NCBI RefSeq assembly: GCF_001373415.1
Contig: NZ_CDSE01000084.1
Location: 124,001 to 188,000, forward strand
Source: Paenibacillus dakarensis
GTDB taxonomy: Bacteria; Bacillota; Bacilli; Paenibacillales; Paenibacillaceae
Length of the DNA: 64,000 nt
Direction: 5' to 3'
The translations under genes were made by a program, and so were the position numbers. The notes beneath the pieces were generated by a model. It was not told where the DNA came from, did no database searches, and saw only the letters and a program-made list of their open reading frames with translations. This document shows, piece by piece, positions 17,878 through 26,126 of this stretch (within the stretch, counting starts at the first letter, position 1; every line of letters begins with the position of its first letter).

Positions 17878-18729
17878 TTATAAGTTCGTTCTAGCCAGCG
17901 CTAGAGCGCCCTTCAACGCTGAAAAATCTCCAAGTCCAGGCGGAACAATCCAGTCCTCGGGAAGTTCAATATAATCTTGCATCAAATGCCCCACCTGCTG
18001 GCGAATATAAGGGAATAATTGCATTTGCTTCATAACACCGCCGCCCATAATGACTTTTTTCGGCGCTAGCACAAGAGCGATATTTACGAGAGCTTGTGCC
18101 AAATAGTAGGCTTCCAGTTCCCACAGTTTATCCTCCCTATCGACCAACACTCCCTTTCTTCCGCTTCTCGCTTCAATTGCAGGACCAGCCGCTAATCCTT
18201 CCAAGCAATCTCTGTGAAAAGGGCAATTCCCCATGAAGATGTCTTCCGAATGTTTTCGTATCAATAGATGACCCATTTCAGTATGGGAGAAGCCGTGTAC
18301 TATCCTGCCCTTCATGATAGCTCCAGCCCCAATACCTGTTCCGACCGTCATATACAAACAGCTATCCAGGCCGACAGCAGCTCCCCAAGTAGTCTCGCCC
18401 AGAGCTGCCATATTCACATCTGTATCAATTACAATAGGCATTTGCAATTGCGTTTTGAGATAGGAAAGCATGGGAAAGCCGCTCCAATGAGGCTTGGGGG
18501 TGTTCAATATTTGACCGTATCTGGGTTTATTAGGATCTGTCTCAACAGGTCCGAAGCTGCCGAAGCCAATAGCTTGAATGTCAAATTGAGTAAAATACTG
18601 CATAGCATGTCCTAACGTTTGCTCAGGTGTTGTTGTCGGAATCGAAATGGAATCCAGCAAATGACCATCAGCACTTCCAATACCACAAACAAACTTCGTA
18701 CCGCCGCCTTCAATGGCGCCTAACTTCAT
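17878..18729 (-). CDS. ROK-family fructokinase
   Basis: A 283-residue sugar kinase of the ROK family, fructokinase branch (ScrK/GmuE/YdhR-like). The ATP site GAIEGGGTKFVCGIG is at the N-terminus, the catalytic Asp lies in IVIDTDVNMAALGE near 105, and MTVGTGIGAGAIM near 130 completes the phosphate loop. The zinc site HTEMGHLLIRKH ... CPFHRDCLEG near 155-185 is characteristic. The ATG at 18729 has GGGAGG seven bases upstream; a longer frame from 18762 lacks a site. It is the first gene of a three-gene operon with a polyol dehydrogenase and a phosphatase. Substrate is most likely fructose, possibly mannose. Confidence 0.87.
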   Translation of the reverse strand: MKLGAIEGGGTKFVCGIGSADGHLLDSISIPTTTPEQTLGHAMQYFTQFDIQAIGFGSFGPVETDPNKPRYGQILNTPKPHWSGFPMLSYLKTQLQMPIVIDTDVNMAALGETTWGAAVGLDSCLYMTVGTGIGAGAIMKGRIVHGFSHTEMGHLLIRKHSEDIFMGNCPFHRDCLEGLAAGPAIEARSGRKGVLVDREDKLWELEAYYLAQALVNIALVLAPKKVIMGGGVMKQMQLFPYIRQQVGHLMQDYIELPEDWIVPPGLGDFSALKGALALARTNL

Positions 18730-18811
18730 ATTCCATCCTCCCATGGCTGTTTTCATCTTCATTCCTAGTATAGGTACTGTCCTTCAGACATTCTATCCAT
18801 TCAAAACATTC

Positions 18812-18836
18812 AAAAGTACGGCGTCACTGTACTTTT
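18812..18836. promoter_or_regulatory. Operator-like palindrome between divergent sugar genes
   Basis: AAAAGTAC (18812-18819) and its exact complement GTACTTTT (18829-18836) flank nine bases. It lies 83 bp before the fructokinase start and 126 bp before the divergent dehydrogenase, a position suited to a shared repressor. No regulator gene is adjacent. I do not recognise the motif. Confidence 0.5.
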
Positions 18837-18961
18837 ATCTTCGATTTTTTCTTCTTATTCGAGCTAATTCCGATAAATGGCTTAGTCTAAAATGCTTACA
18901 TTGGGTTCCTTGCCTGTTGTAAAGTTAATTTACAAACATCTCAAGTGAGGAGGTCAAAGCA

Positions 18962-19981
18962 TTGAAACTAATGAAAGCCTTAGTTATTGAAGCACCTTTT
19001 CAAGCTTCCATCAAGGAGGTTCCATATCCCGCGCCTGGCAAGGGCGAAGTTACTATAGAGGTAGAGAGAGCCGGCATTTGCGGCACCGATATCCATATCT
19101 TTAAGGGAGAGTTTCTATCCAGTTACCCTATTATTCCCGGACATGAGTTTTCAGGGGTCATTCATGAGATTGGCGAAGGGGTTACAGGCTTTGCGGCGGG
19201 AGACCGGGTAACTGCTGAGCCAAATATCTTCTGCGGACAATGTCCGTTCTGTTTGACGAATCGCGGTAATCATTGTGACCAATGGCAAGCTACCGGCGTT
19301 ACTCAAAATGGCGCAATGGCTGAATATGTCACTGTACCCGCGCAGAATGTATTTCGAATACATGACTCCATGAGCTTTGGGGTAGCCGCATTTATTGAGC
19401 CTATGGCGTGCGTCGTTTATGCCATGAACCGCCTGAAATTGAAGGTGGGAGATCGTACCCTACTATTTGGCGCAGGTGCAATGGGACAACAGCTTATTCA
19501 ATCACTCGTGCACGCGGGAGCATCAGAACTCGTCGTTGTCGATTTATCCCCTGAAAAACTGCAAATTGCAAAGCAATGGGGTGCGACAAAGACCGTACTA
19601 AGTCATGAGATTGACGAGCATTTGAGCACCGTGCACTACCCCCGCGGCTTCGATGTTGTTATTGATGCTACAGGCATTCCTGCCGTAATTGAACAGGCGT
19701 TCCGCTATCTTGGTCCAACGGGAAAATATCTGCAATTTGGTGTAACCGCACAAGACAGCAAAATCTCCTTGAGCCCGTTCGATCTTTATCAGAAGGATTG
19801 GACCTTAATTGGATCGATGGCCATCAACCATACCTTTTATCCGGCTCTGAATTGGGTGAAGGAGAATCGGGTCCGGCTGGACCACTTAATCACCAGCGTA
19901 CTTACGCTTGATGAGGTTCCTGCGTTCTTGGCAGAGGGGGCCAATTCCAATCAGCTCAAGATACAAGTACAAATAGCCTAG
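18962..19981 (+). CDS. Zinc-dependent alcohol/polyol dehydrogenase
   Basis: A 339-residue medium-chain dehydrogenase. Catalytic zinc is coordinated by C in GICGTDIH, H-E in IPGHEFSGV and E in FIEPMAC; the structural zinc by NIFCGQCPFCLTNRGNHC. The nucleotide motif is LFGAGAMGQQL near 165. It belongs with sorbitol, threonine or galactitol-1-phosphate dehydrogenase relatives and differs clearly from the dehydrogenase at 16798-17847, so this is not a recent duplicate. The TTG start at 18962 has GAGGAGG eight bases before it, while the ATG nine bases later is too far from the site. Transcribed alone, divergent from the fructokinase operon. Confidence 0.85.
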   Translation: MKLMKALVIEAPFQASIKEVPYPAPGKGEVTIEVERAGICGTDIHIFKGEFLSSYPIIPGHEFSGVIHEIGEGVTGFAAGDRVTAEPNIFCGQCPFCLTNRGNHCDQWQATGVTQNGAMAEYVTVPAQNVFRIHDSMSFGVAAFIEPMACVVYAMNRLKLKVGDRTLLFGAGAMGQQLIQSLVHAGASELVVVDLSPEKLQIAKQWGATKTVLSHEIDEHLSTVHYPRGFDVVIDATGIPAVIEQAFRYLGPTGKYLQFGVTAQDSKISLSPFDLYQKDWTLIGSMAINHTFYPALNWVKENRVRLDHLITSVLTLDEVPAFLAEGANSNQLKIQVQIA

Positions 19982-20002
19982 CTATTTTTTTACTGGAACA
20001 TC

Positions 20003-20052
20003 AGATCCCGCTTCGATTCTCTCATAAGGGTATCGTAGCGGGATCTTTATTT
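20003..20052 (+). terminator. Intrinsic terminator of the dehydrogenase gene
   Basis: AGATCCCGCT (20003-20012) pairs with AGCGGGATCT (20037-20046), followed by TTATTTT, 20 bp after the stop. From 20053 to 20279 I see no gene. Confidence 0.75.
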
Positions 20053-20279
20053 TGGGGCAGTGGTGGTAACAAGAAGATGCTTGTAATGGTGGAGTAAGGA
20101 TATACTTTTGAAGCGAACAATTACGAGGTTAATGGAACACAATTCCTGATTCTCCAGATCAATTTTTTCTTAGTGAATTATAGTTTTCCAACAATCATCC
20201 TTCAAACAGATACTCTTTCTCGTTTTTTTGTTATATAGCTTCCAGTACACATAGTTAGTATTGTTGAACTTGCTGCAAC

Positions 20280-20970
20280 TTACGCATGTGCTCCTGTCGC
20301 CACACGGCCTAAAGTGAGTTGGGGCTGCCCACCAAAAAAGTGCCCGATTCGCTCTGTCTGCTCGTCGAGCTCGCGGCGCTGAATCGGAGTAAGGTTACCG
20401 AACGGCTCCACTGTAATCGACAATTTTCGATTGGATTTACGGAAATTCCAAATACCTGCGACAACGCCGTCCAAGAGCATGACCGGAAAATTGCCGGCTT
20501 GGCCTCCAGATAATGCACGTTCGGCAGCTACCTCGGGAAACAATTGATCGCGCGGATGACACCCAACTGTATAGGCATCGAAGTAGGGCAATAAACGAAC
20601 GCCTTAGGGATCTGTTGATGCAAACAAGGTATCCCCAGCAAGTACCCATGCTATATTTCCGTCAACATCGAACTGTTGAAGCTCATCGGCCATTGCGGAG
20701 ATAGCTCTGCCGCCCATTGCGGAGGTGCACTCAACCACTTTGCAAACTGTTGTGACGTGGCAGGACCGTAAGCATATAAATAGTGTTTTACGAACTGAAT
20801 GAGCGCTGTGTGTCCATCCATCGTGCTGAATTCACCCAAATGACATTTGGTACTTATGTAAGTGACTTTGCGTCCCCGGTTAGGTCCATAACACAATGCT
20901 CCTCGAATACCAGCTATCGTCAAAGCATCCGGCCAATTACACCTGTAACACCAGCTACGAATATTTTCAT
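20280..20970 (-). pseudogene. Decayed HTH_42/AlkZ-like gene fused to the start of an NAD-dependent epimerase
   Basis: Minus-strand frames carry the C-terminal two thirds of a winged-helix AlkZ-like protein (HTH_42 family): HTALIQFVKHYLYAYGPAT, then ELQQFDVDGNIAWVLAG, then LPYFDAYTVGCHPRDQLFP, AGNFPVMLLDGVVAGIWN and GRVATGAHA at the end. A frameshift near 20695 and an in-frame TAA near 20592-20594 interrupt it. The 5' end is something else. From 20970 a good ribosome site and ATG start MKIFVAGVTGVIGRML, the Rossmann start of an NAD-dependent epimerase/dehydratase, which runs for 16 codons into the AlkZ sequence. A deletion appears to have joined two genes. Not functional as either. Confidence 0.75.
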
Positions 20971-21086
20971 ATGACGGCCTTCCTTTCAGGGAATTACTCA
21001 TTCATTGATCACTTCTCACATCATATCTGATATAGGTATTCTAGGATATGATTGATTCCACGACTTCTTATCCATACATGTTCTAT

Positions 21087-22016
21087 TTAGTCTCTATTTA
21101 CAGAGGTATCCCCAAGGTCAGCGGTTTCTTCAGGAATCTGCTTGGACATGCCTGGTACATGTCGCGGCTTATGTTCAACAAGCTCTGAGGAATAAACAGA
21201 AACGGTGATTTGTCCACCGCTGCTGTAAGCCCGAATCAGAATCGGCTGATTATAAGCATTCCTGAATACAAAATCCGGTCCTCCCCAGCTGACAGTTGCA
21301 TCCCGCCCGCTCAATACGTATGGTACATTCCGGCTGTGAGAATACCGCTTCACGATCTGCAGCCCCGCTCTGTCAATCGCATTAAACAACGTGGAGGATA
21401 CCTGGCATATGCCGCCTCCGATGCCCTCGGATAGTTCACCCCTAACGATGACTCCCGCTCGTTTATACCCTTTATCTACAGTTCTCATGCCCACAACCTC
21501 GTTAAAAGAAAATGATTCTCCGGGGAAAACCACTGCGCTGTCAATTGCCTTGGCGGCCAAAGCAATATTGTGAGCCCGGTTTTTATTATTCGAATTAAAA
21601 TAAGTGACGTAATAACCGATCGGCTTCACTCGGATTGATGACAGCACTTCGGCATCTACTTTTGGATATAGCGTGTAGGTTGGTACCTCGATCGTCGCTG
21701 CTCCTTCCCCATAATAATAGTCGTAGAATGATATCAGCATTTTTTGCCGATCCAAGCGATATCCATTACGACCTTCAATAATCTGGCCATTAGGCGCGAT
21801 TCGAGCGTTTTCGGCCTTTTTCAAACTTAAGCGATCTAGTTTATCTGCCCACTGGTTGTAGGTATCCATGTTCAGGAGCGGGAATACCCCCAGATTATGC
21901 TCGTCTCGATCAACCGTACTCAGGGAATTTCCGTCTTGAGTTACTGTCAGCAGATCTGCCGGGTTCGCCTGTGTCATGAGTAATCCAAACAGGCCCATGA
22001 TGTATAACCATTTCAA
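21087..22016 (-). CDS. VanW family protein, exported
   Basis: A VanW-domain protein of about 309 residues. The conserved core is intact: FSFNEVVGMRTVDKGYK, then GGGICQVSSTLFNAIDRAGL with its cysteine near residue 220, then RYSHSRNVPYV and ATVSWGGPDFVF. A hydrophobic N-terminus (WLYIMGLFGLLMTQA) should export it. Start: the frame is open to 22130. TTG at 22016 is preceded by GAAGGAGG ten bases away and starts right before the signal segment, whereas upstream ATGs have no site. VanW proteins are cell-wall associated; the domain is related to YkuD/L,D-transpeptidase-like modules, but its reaction is not established. It appears to stand alone. Confidence 0.8.
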   Translation of the reverse strand: MKWLYIMGLFGLLMTQANPADLLTVTQDGNSLSTVDRDEHNLGVFPLLNMDTYNQWADKLDRLSLKKAENARIAPNGQIIEGRNGYRLDRQKMLISFYDYYYGEGAATIEVPTYTLYPKVDAEVLSSIRVKPIGYYVTYFNSNNKNRAHNIALAAKAIDSAVVFPGESFSFNEVVGMRTVDKGYKRAGVIVRGELSEGIGGGICQVSSTLFNAIDRAGLQIVKRYSHSRNVPYVLSGRDATVSWGGPDFVFRNAYNQPILIRAYSSGGQITVSVYSSELVEHKPRHVPGMSKQIPEETADLGDTSVNRD

Positions 22017-22104
22017 ATTGCATTTGCCTCCTTCCCCAATCGATTCCATATTTGTCCTTCTGGTATTATGGTAAACATTTATGAAAATCATGCATATGCA
22101 GTAG

Positions 22105-22144
22105 AGGCGGCTATTCTCGCGCACAAGCACAAGAACAGCCGCCT
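22105..22144. repeat. Inverted repeat upstream of vanW
   Basis: AGGCGGCT (22105-22112) and AGCCGCCT (22137-22144) can pair. No T-run follows on either strand, so it is more likely an operator or leader hairpin of the VanW gene than a terminator. Confidence 0.35.
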
Positions 22145-22333
22145 TCTAGACTCAGCCCCCGTAAAAACGGAGATTTGTCTCACATTACATGCCAAGTCGC
22201 TATCATTATTATTGAATGAGTTATACTATTTCGATAAATAATCCGTATAGAAGATGATCATGGCTGGGATTATTAAAAAAGGGGCTGTCTCAAAAGTAGA
22301 TAATTCTATTGAAGGGATGGCCTCATCTCTAAA

Positions 22334-22516
22334 AAAAGAACATTTATACAGCAAAATATTCTAAGCGGATTTAATGACAGCAATTACTTTACGCGTCAGT
22401 TTACCAAAACCTTCGGTCTTTCCCCTAAAATATACCGCAAAATCAATAGATTTGATCGAATTGTGAATCAAGAAATTGCCACAAGCCAAAACCATGACGT
22501 GGAACTGGATGGTTAG
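22334..22516 (+). pseudogene. C-terminal tail of an AraC-family regulator
   Basis: About 60 codons read RTFIQQNILSGFNDSNYF, then TRQFTKTFGLSPKIYRK, the second helix-turn-helix and signature of AraC/XylS regulators, ending in TAG at 22514-22516. No N-terminal part or start is present. Just upstream (22278-22296) GGGGCTGTCTCAAAAG resembles the outer end of several Firmicute insertion sequences, so an IS may have removed the rest; that link is a guess. Confidence 0.6.
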
Positions 22517-22556
22517 GTTGCGTCTATGTTATACTCGTAACTAATATCTTTTAAAG

Positions 22557-22710
22557 GAGGTAGTACATTGGGAAGGCGCTACTGCAAATGGATCAAACTT
22601 CAAAATTAAACGGTAAATCATTAGACTGCACAGCACGTAAGAGTAAGATGACGAAGACTGCTATTCATTCTGTCTGGAGCTCTACCAGCTACCTCAACGT
22701 TTTGTATTAA
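22557..22710 (+). promoter_or_regulatory. Possible structured leader with short ORFs upstream of the first CNNM gene
   Basis: GAGGTAG (22557-22563) is complementary to CTACCTC (22689-22695), which would close a domain of about 140 bases. The first strand overlaps a strong AAAGGAGG site followed by a 13-codon ORF (TTG at 22568 to TAA at 22609). A 40-codon ORF (22588-22710) lies in another frame with only a weak site. A TATACT -10-like box lies near 22530. This may be an RNA regulator of the magnesium-related gene downstream. It does not match the M-box or yybP-ykoY motifs as I know them. Confidence 0.35.
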
Positions 22711-22754
22711 GCTGATTAGACCTCCAAATCTTTTACTTATTTTCTAATATCTCT

Positions 22755-22789
22755 GGAGGTGAATCCCTCATATACGAGGGTAATCATTG
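22755..22789 (+). promoter_or_regulatory. Hairpin containing the ribosome binding site of CNNM gene 1
   Basis: GGAGG (22755-22759), TGAAT, then CCCTC (22765-22769) and GAGGG (22776-22780) forming a 5-bp stem, then the TTG start six bases later. GAGGG in the 3' arm is the only purine tract at normal spacing from the start. The upstream GGAGG is too far away (about 27 bases) but could also pair with CCCTC. The same arrangement precedes the next gene. Confidence 0.6.
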
Positions 22790-24097
22790 GACATTATTAC
22801 GTTAACAAATCTATTTATTATAGCTATTCTCCTCGTATTAACCGCCTTTTTTGTCGCATCAGAGTTTGCTGTTGTCAAAATCCGTATGTCTCGGATTGAC
22901 CAGTTAATTTCGGAGGGTAACAAAAAAGCGATTACTGCAAAAAAGGTTGCCGGCGACCTTGACTATTACCTGTCTGCGTGTCAGCTCGGGATTACCGTTA
23001 CGGCTCTTGGACTTGGTGCTATCGGTAAGCCAGCCATCGAACGCCTGCTGTACCCGTTGTTCGATCTGCTTAACGTATCGGAAGCCGCAGCATCCGTTTC
23101 CTCCTATGCTATTGCGTTTATTTTGGTCACCTTTCTTCACGTGGTTGTAGGTGAGATGGCGCCCAAGACACTTGCAATTCAATTTGCTGAGAAGCTGACA
23201 CTTCTTCTCTCCCCTCCTCTGTATTGGTTTGGTAGAATTATGAACCCTTTCATTTGGGCGTTAAACGGAACTTCCCGCGTTCTATTGCGTTTGTTCGGCG
23301 TAAAACTTGCGGGACATGAAGAGCATTATTCTGAAGAAGAGCTCCGTATTATTATGACTCAAAGCGCTGAAGGTGGCGAACTCAACCAGACAAAACTTCA
23401 GTATATGGAAAATGTTTTCTCTTTTGATGAACGTGTAACAAAAGACATTATGGTTCCGAGAACCGAGCTGGTGACTTTGGATAAAGATATGCACTATGAA
23501 GAAATTATCCGGATCCTCGACGAAAACAACTATACTCGTTATCCGGTAGTTGAAGACGGTAACAAGGACCGGATTGTTGGTATCGTGAATGTAAAGAAGA
23601 TGCTCCCTCATATTGTCGCCGGCCGGGAACGCAAACTGGAGGACTTTGTTCGCAGTATTCCTCTTGTTCTTGAGAGTACCCCGATTAAAGAAGCTATGCT
23701 GAAGATGCAGCAAGAGCAGGTCCATATGGCACTTGTTATTGATGAATATGGCGGCACAGCCGGCATTTTGACCATGGAAGACATTTTAGAGGAACTTGTC
23801 GGCGAAATCCGAGATGAATTCGATGAGGATGAAGTCGCGGATATCATAATGAGCGGAGACGACCAGTATCTGATTAACGGCCGTGTCCTTCTGGATGATC
23901 TGGAAAGACAATTCGGAATGCAGTTTGACGATGCAGGCGGAATGGATACGATCGCAGGCTGGATTCAATATCAGCATGGCACCACGGTTGAACCAGGTGA
24001 TGTGATTAAACATGGTCAATATGAATGGATTGTAGCAGAAACCGATAACTTCCAAATTAAGAAGGTTATTCTGAAACAGCTTCAACCGACGCGCTAA
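22787..24097 (+). CDS. CNNM/CorC-family membrane protein with CBS domains (magnesium or cobalt transport, hemolysin C-like)
   Basis: A 436-residue CNNM transporter-type protein. The N-terminal DUF21 domain has about four membrane segments (LFIIAILLVLTAFFVASEFA, DYYLSACQLGITVTALGLGA, AFILVTFLHVVVGEMAPKT). Two CBS domains follow (near 215-335: IMVPRTELVTLD, YTRYPVVEDGN, VIDEYGGTAGILTMEDILEE). The C-terminal CorC_C domain contains GRVLLDDLERQFG and GMDTIAGWIQYQHG. Related Bacillus proteins (YhdP, YugS, MpfA) help export magnesium; the role here is by family. TTG start at 22787 behind the hairpin. It is followed after 59 bp by a shorter paralog. Confidence 0.88.
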   Translation: MDIITLTNLFIIAILLVLTAFFVASEFAVVKIRMSRIDQLISEGNKKAITAKKVAGDLDYYLSACQLGITVTALGLGAIGKPAIERLLYPLFDLLNVSEAAASVSSYAIAFILVTFLHVVVGEMAPKTLAIQFAEKLTLLLSPPLYWFGRIMNPFIWALNGTSRVLLRLFGVKLAGHEEHYSEEELRIIMTQSAEGGELNQTKLQYMENVFSFDERVTKDIMVPRTELVTLDKDMHYEEIIRILDENNYTRYPVVEDGNKDRIVGIVNVKKMLPHIVAGRERKLEDFVRSIPLVLESTPIKEAMLKMQQEQVHMALVIDEYGGTAGILTMEDILEELVGEIRDEFDEDEVADIIMSGDDQYLINGRVLLDDLERQFGMQFDDAGGMDTIAGWIQYQHGTTVEPGDVIKHGQYEWIVAETDNFQIKKVILKQLQPTR

Positions 24098-24126
24098 CAG
24101 TATCACATAAACCTGAAACATAACAT

Positions 24127-24159
24127 GGAGGTGAATCCCTCGTTCGAGGGAAATCATTG
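24127..24159 (+). promoter_or_regulatory. Hairpin containing the ribosome binding site of CNNM gene 2
   Basis: GGAGGTGAATCCCTC, loop GTTC, GAGGG, then AAATCA and the TTG start. It is the same element as before the first CNNM gene, with a different loop and conserved arms, spacers and start context (ATCATTGGAC). Confidence 0.6.
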
Positions 24160-25236
24160 GACGGAATAATTGCTATAAACTTAACTTTAGTAGCTGTTTT
24201 CATAGGCCTTACCGCATTTTTTGTCGGAGCGGAGTTTGCGATTCTTAAAGTACGGATGTCCAAAATCGACCAACTCATTGCCGAAGGAAATAAAAAAGCG
24301 GTCATCGCCAAAAAAGTAGCCCATGATCTGGATTACTATTTGTCTGCATGTCAGCTCGGAATTACCATTACGGCCCTCATACTGGGAGCCTTGGGTGAGC
24401 CGACAGTTGAAAAAATGCTCCATCCTGTATTTGAAAGATTCGATGTGCCGGGAGCGATGGCAACCGCACTATCTTACATCATTGCCCTGGCGATCATTAC
24501 ATTCTTGCATGTAGTCATCGGGGAGCTAGCACCCAAGACACTGGCCATTCAGTTTGCTGAAAAAATGACCTTGTCACTTGCCACACCGCTGTATTGGTTC
24601 GGCAAAATGATGTATCCCTTTATCTATGCGTTGAACTCATCCGCTCAGCTGCTTCTTCGTCTGTTTGGCGTAAAACCGGCAGGCCATGAAACAGTATACT
24701 CTGAGGAAGAATTGAAATGGATCGTCGATCAGAGCTACGAAAGCGGGGAAATCACGCAAACGGAACTCAAGTATCTGAACAATATTTTTGCTTTTGATGA
24801 TCGACATCTCCGCGAAATCATGGTACCTAGGGAACAAGTCGTTACCGTAAATAAAGAGATGCCGCTGAATGAACTGATTCAAGTCATGGACGAGCATGAT
24901 TATACACGCTATCCCGTCATTCAGGATGGAAACGCAGAACGGTTTATCGGGTTTATCAATACTAAAGAAATGCTCACGAATGTTGCAGCAGGAAGAAAAT
25001 TCGATGTGCAGCACCTTATTCACGAAATGCCCCGTTTCTCTGAAACTTTATTGATCCGTGATGTGCTTAAGAAAATGCAGCAGACCCGCGTCCACATGGC
25101 CGCAGTCACTAACCCGTCGGGCGACACCGTCGTCGGCCTGGTGACGATGGAAGACATTCTGGAAGAGATCGTCGGAGACATTCGTGATGAATCCGTAGAT
25201 TTTGAACTATCCGACATACAAGCAAGAAGAAGCTAA
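24157..25236 (+). CDS. CNNM/CorC-family membrane protein lacking the C-terminal CorC domain
   Basis: A 359-residue paralog of the preceding gene. The DUF21 membrane domain is strongly similar (FFVGAEFAILKVRMSKIDQL, DYYLSACQLGITITALILGA, VVIGELAPKTLAIQFAEKM). The two CBS domains are present (IMVPREQVVTVN, YTRYPVIQDGN, VVGLVTMEDILEEIVGDI). The protein stops about 20 residues after the second CBS domain, so the CorC_C domain of the first copy is absent. The second CBS domain also lacks the IDEYGG string. TTG start at 24157 with the hairpin site. Probably co-transcribed with copy 1; the two may form a hetero-oligomer, which is an inference. Confidence 0.87.
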   Translation: MDGIIAINLTLVAVFIGLTAFFVGAEFAILKVRMSKIDQLIAEGNKKAVIAKKVAHDLDYYLSACQLGITITALILGALGEPTVEKMLHPVFERFDVPGAMATALSYIIALAIITFLHVVIGELAPKTLAIQFAEKMTLSLATPLYWFGKMMYPFIYALNSSAQLLLRLFGVKPAGHETVYSEEELKWIVDQSYESGEITQTELKYLNNIFAFDDRHLREIMVPREQVVTVNKEMPLNELIQVMDEHDYTRYPVIQDGNAERFIGFINTKEMLTNVAAGRKFDVQHLIHEMPRFSETLLIRDVLKKMQQTRVHMAAVTNPSGDTVVGLVTMEDILEEIVGDIRDESVDFELSDIQARRS

Positions 25237-25285
25237 CGGCGAGCTTCACCAGAACTATTCGTTAATCCGCCGATAGACCAAAATA

Positions 25286-25328
25286 AACCGAGACGACTTT
25301 AGACCCATCTAAGTCATCTCGGTTTTTG
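25286..25328 (+). terminator. Intrinsic terminator of the CNNM operon
   Basis: AACCGAGACGACTT (25286-25299) pairs, with one mismatch, with AAGTCATCTCGGTT (25311-25324), followed by a T-run, 50 bp after the stop. Confidence 0.75.
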
Positions 25329-25360
25329 TTGTTATTCACCAATAAAATTTTTTATCTAGC

Positions 25361-26077
25361 TTAAATTGACAAATCAAATGAGAAAAAATCAGGCAGTTGT
25401 TGTTCACGCTTGTCGAGCATAATCTGTTCCGGCTTGATGCCCTGCTCACGCAATACTTCAATGTTCTGAACGAGGAATTCGTCGCTACCGACAACATAGA
25501 AAAGTCCATCCTTGTCGACAGCAAGTTTTTTCACTTCTTCATAGTAATCTTTACGATTGTCGACGAACAGCGCAGTGAACTTTTTGTCAGGAATAGATTT
25601 GAAAATATTAGTGAACAAGAAATCTTTTGATGAATCGATGTTCAGGGAATGAATTTGCTTGACGTTGTCAGCACGTTCGAAATAATCAAGAACAAGCGGT
25701 CTGAAAGTTGCCAGGCCGACACCTGATGATAGCAGGTAAACATTTTTATCTTCTCTTTTAAGCGGTACATTCGAATGAGTTTTAAATATTGCAACTTCAT
25801 TGCCGACTTTAAGATTTCTTAAAATCGTTTTAAACTCTGAGCACTGCTCTCTGATTCGTGTTGTGATACCGATTGAATTTTCGTGCGGTAAAGTAGAGAT
25901 TGACATGTGGCGAATCAGACCACGGTTTGGTTTATCTCCAGCATTAAAACCTTCCAGTGCGAAGTGGGTGTGGGAACCTTCTACCCATGTAAAGTCTTTC
26001 GGACAGTCGAGCAGGTACGTTTTAACCGCAGGTGTTTCTTCAATAATCTTATTTATTTTAGTCCAATATATTTGCAT
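25361..26077 (-). CDS. FAD/NAD(P)-binding oxidoreductase (ferredoxin-reductase type), Fur-controlled
   Basis: A 238-residue flavin reductase of the FNR fold. The N-terminal FAD domain has RHMSISTLPHENSIGITTR (the RxxS-type flavin motif) and the NAD(P) domain has YLLSSGVGLATFRPL near 115 and FYVVGSDEFLVQNI near 200. It would pass electrons from NAD(P)H to an acceptor in the cytoplasm. A near-perfect Fur box 50 bp before the ATG implies iron-starvation expression, so a siderophore- or heme-iron reductase role is likely, comparable in task to staphylococcal IruO although of a different fold. Strong AGGGGGA site before the ATG. It is transcribed alone. Confidence 0.8.
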   Translation of the reverse strand: MQIYWTKINKIIEETPAVKTYLLDCPKDFTWVEGSHTHFALEGFNAGDKPNRGLIRHMSISTLPHENSIGITTRIREQCSEFKTILRNLKVGNEVAIFKTHSNVPLKREDKNVYLLSSGVGLATFRPLVLDYFERADNVKQIHSLNIDSSKDFLFTNIFKSIPDKKFTALFVDNRKDYYEEVKKLAVDKDGLFYVVGSDEFLVQNIEVLREQGIKPEQIMLDKREQQLPDFFSFDLSI

Positions 26078-26126
26078 TATATATCCCCCTACTCAATTAT
26101 ATGTATCGTTTTTAATATACAATATA

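Noticed and set aside
22278..22296. End of an insertion sequence (GGGGCTGTCTCAAAAG)
   Set aside because: Only one end-like string, with no transposase, partner repeat or target duplication; kept as a comment on the AraC remnant.
22500..22790. M-box (Mg2+) or yybP-ykoY (Mn2+) riboswitch before the CNNM genes
   Set aside because: Characteristic conserved strings of both classes are absent; the leader is reported as unclassified instead.
24127..25236. The two CNNM genes as an assembly duplication
   Set aside because: The copies differ throughout and in length, so they are genuine paralogs.
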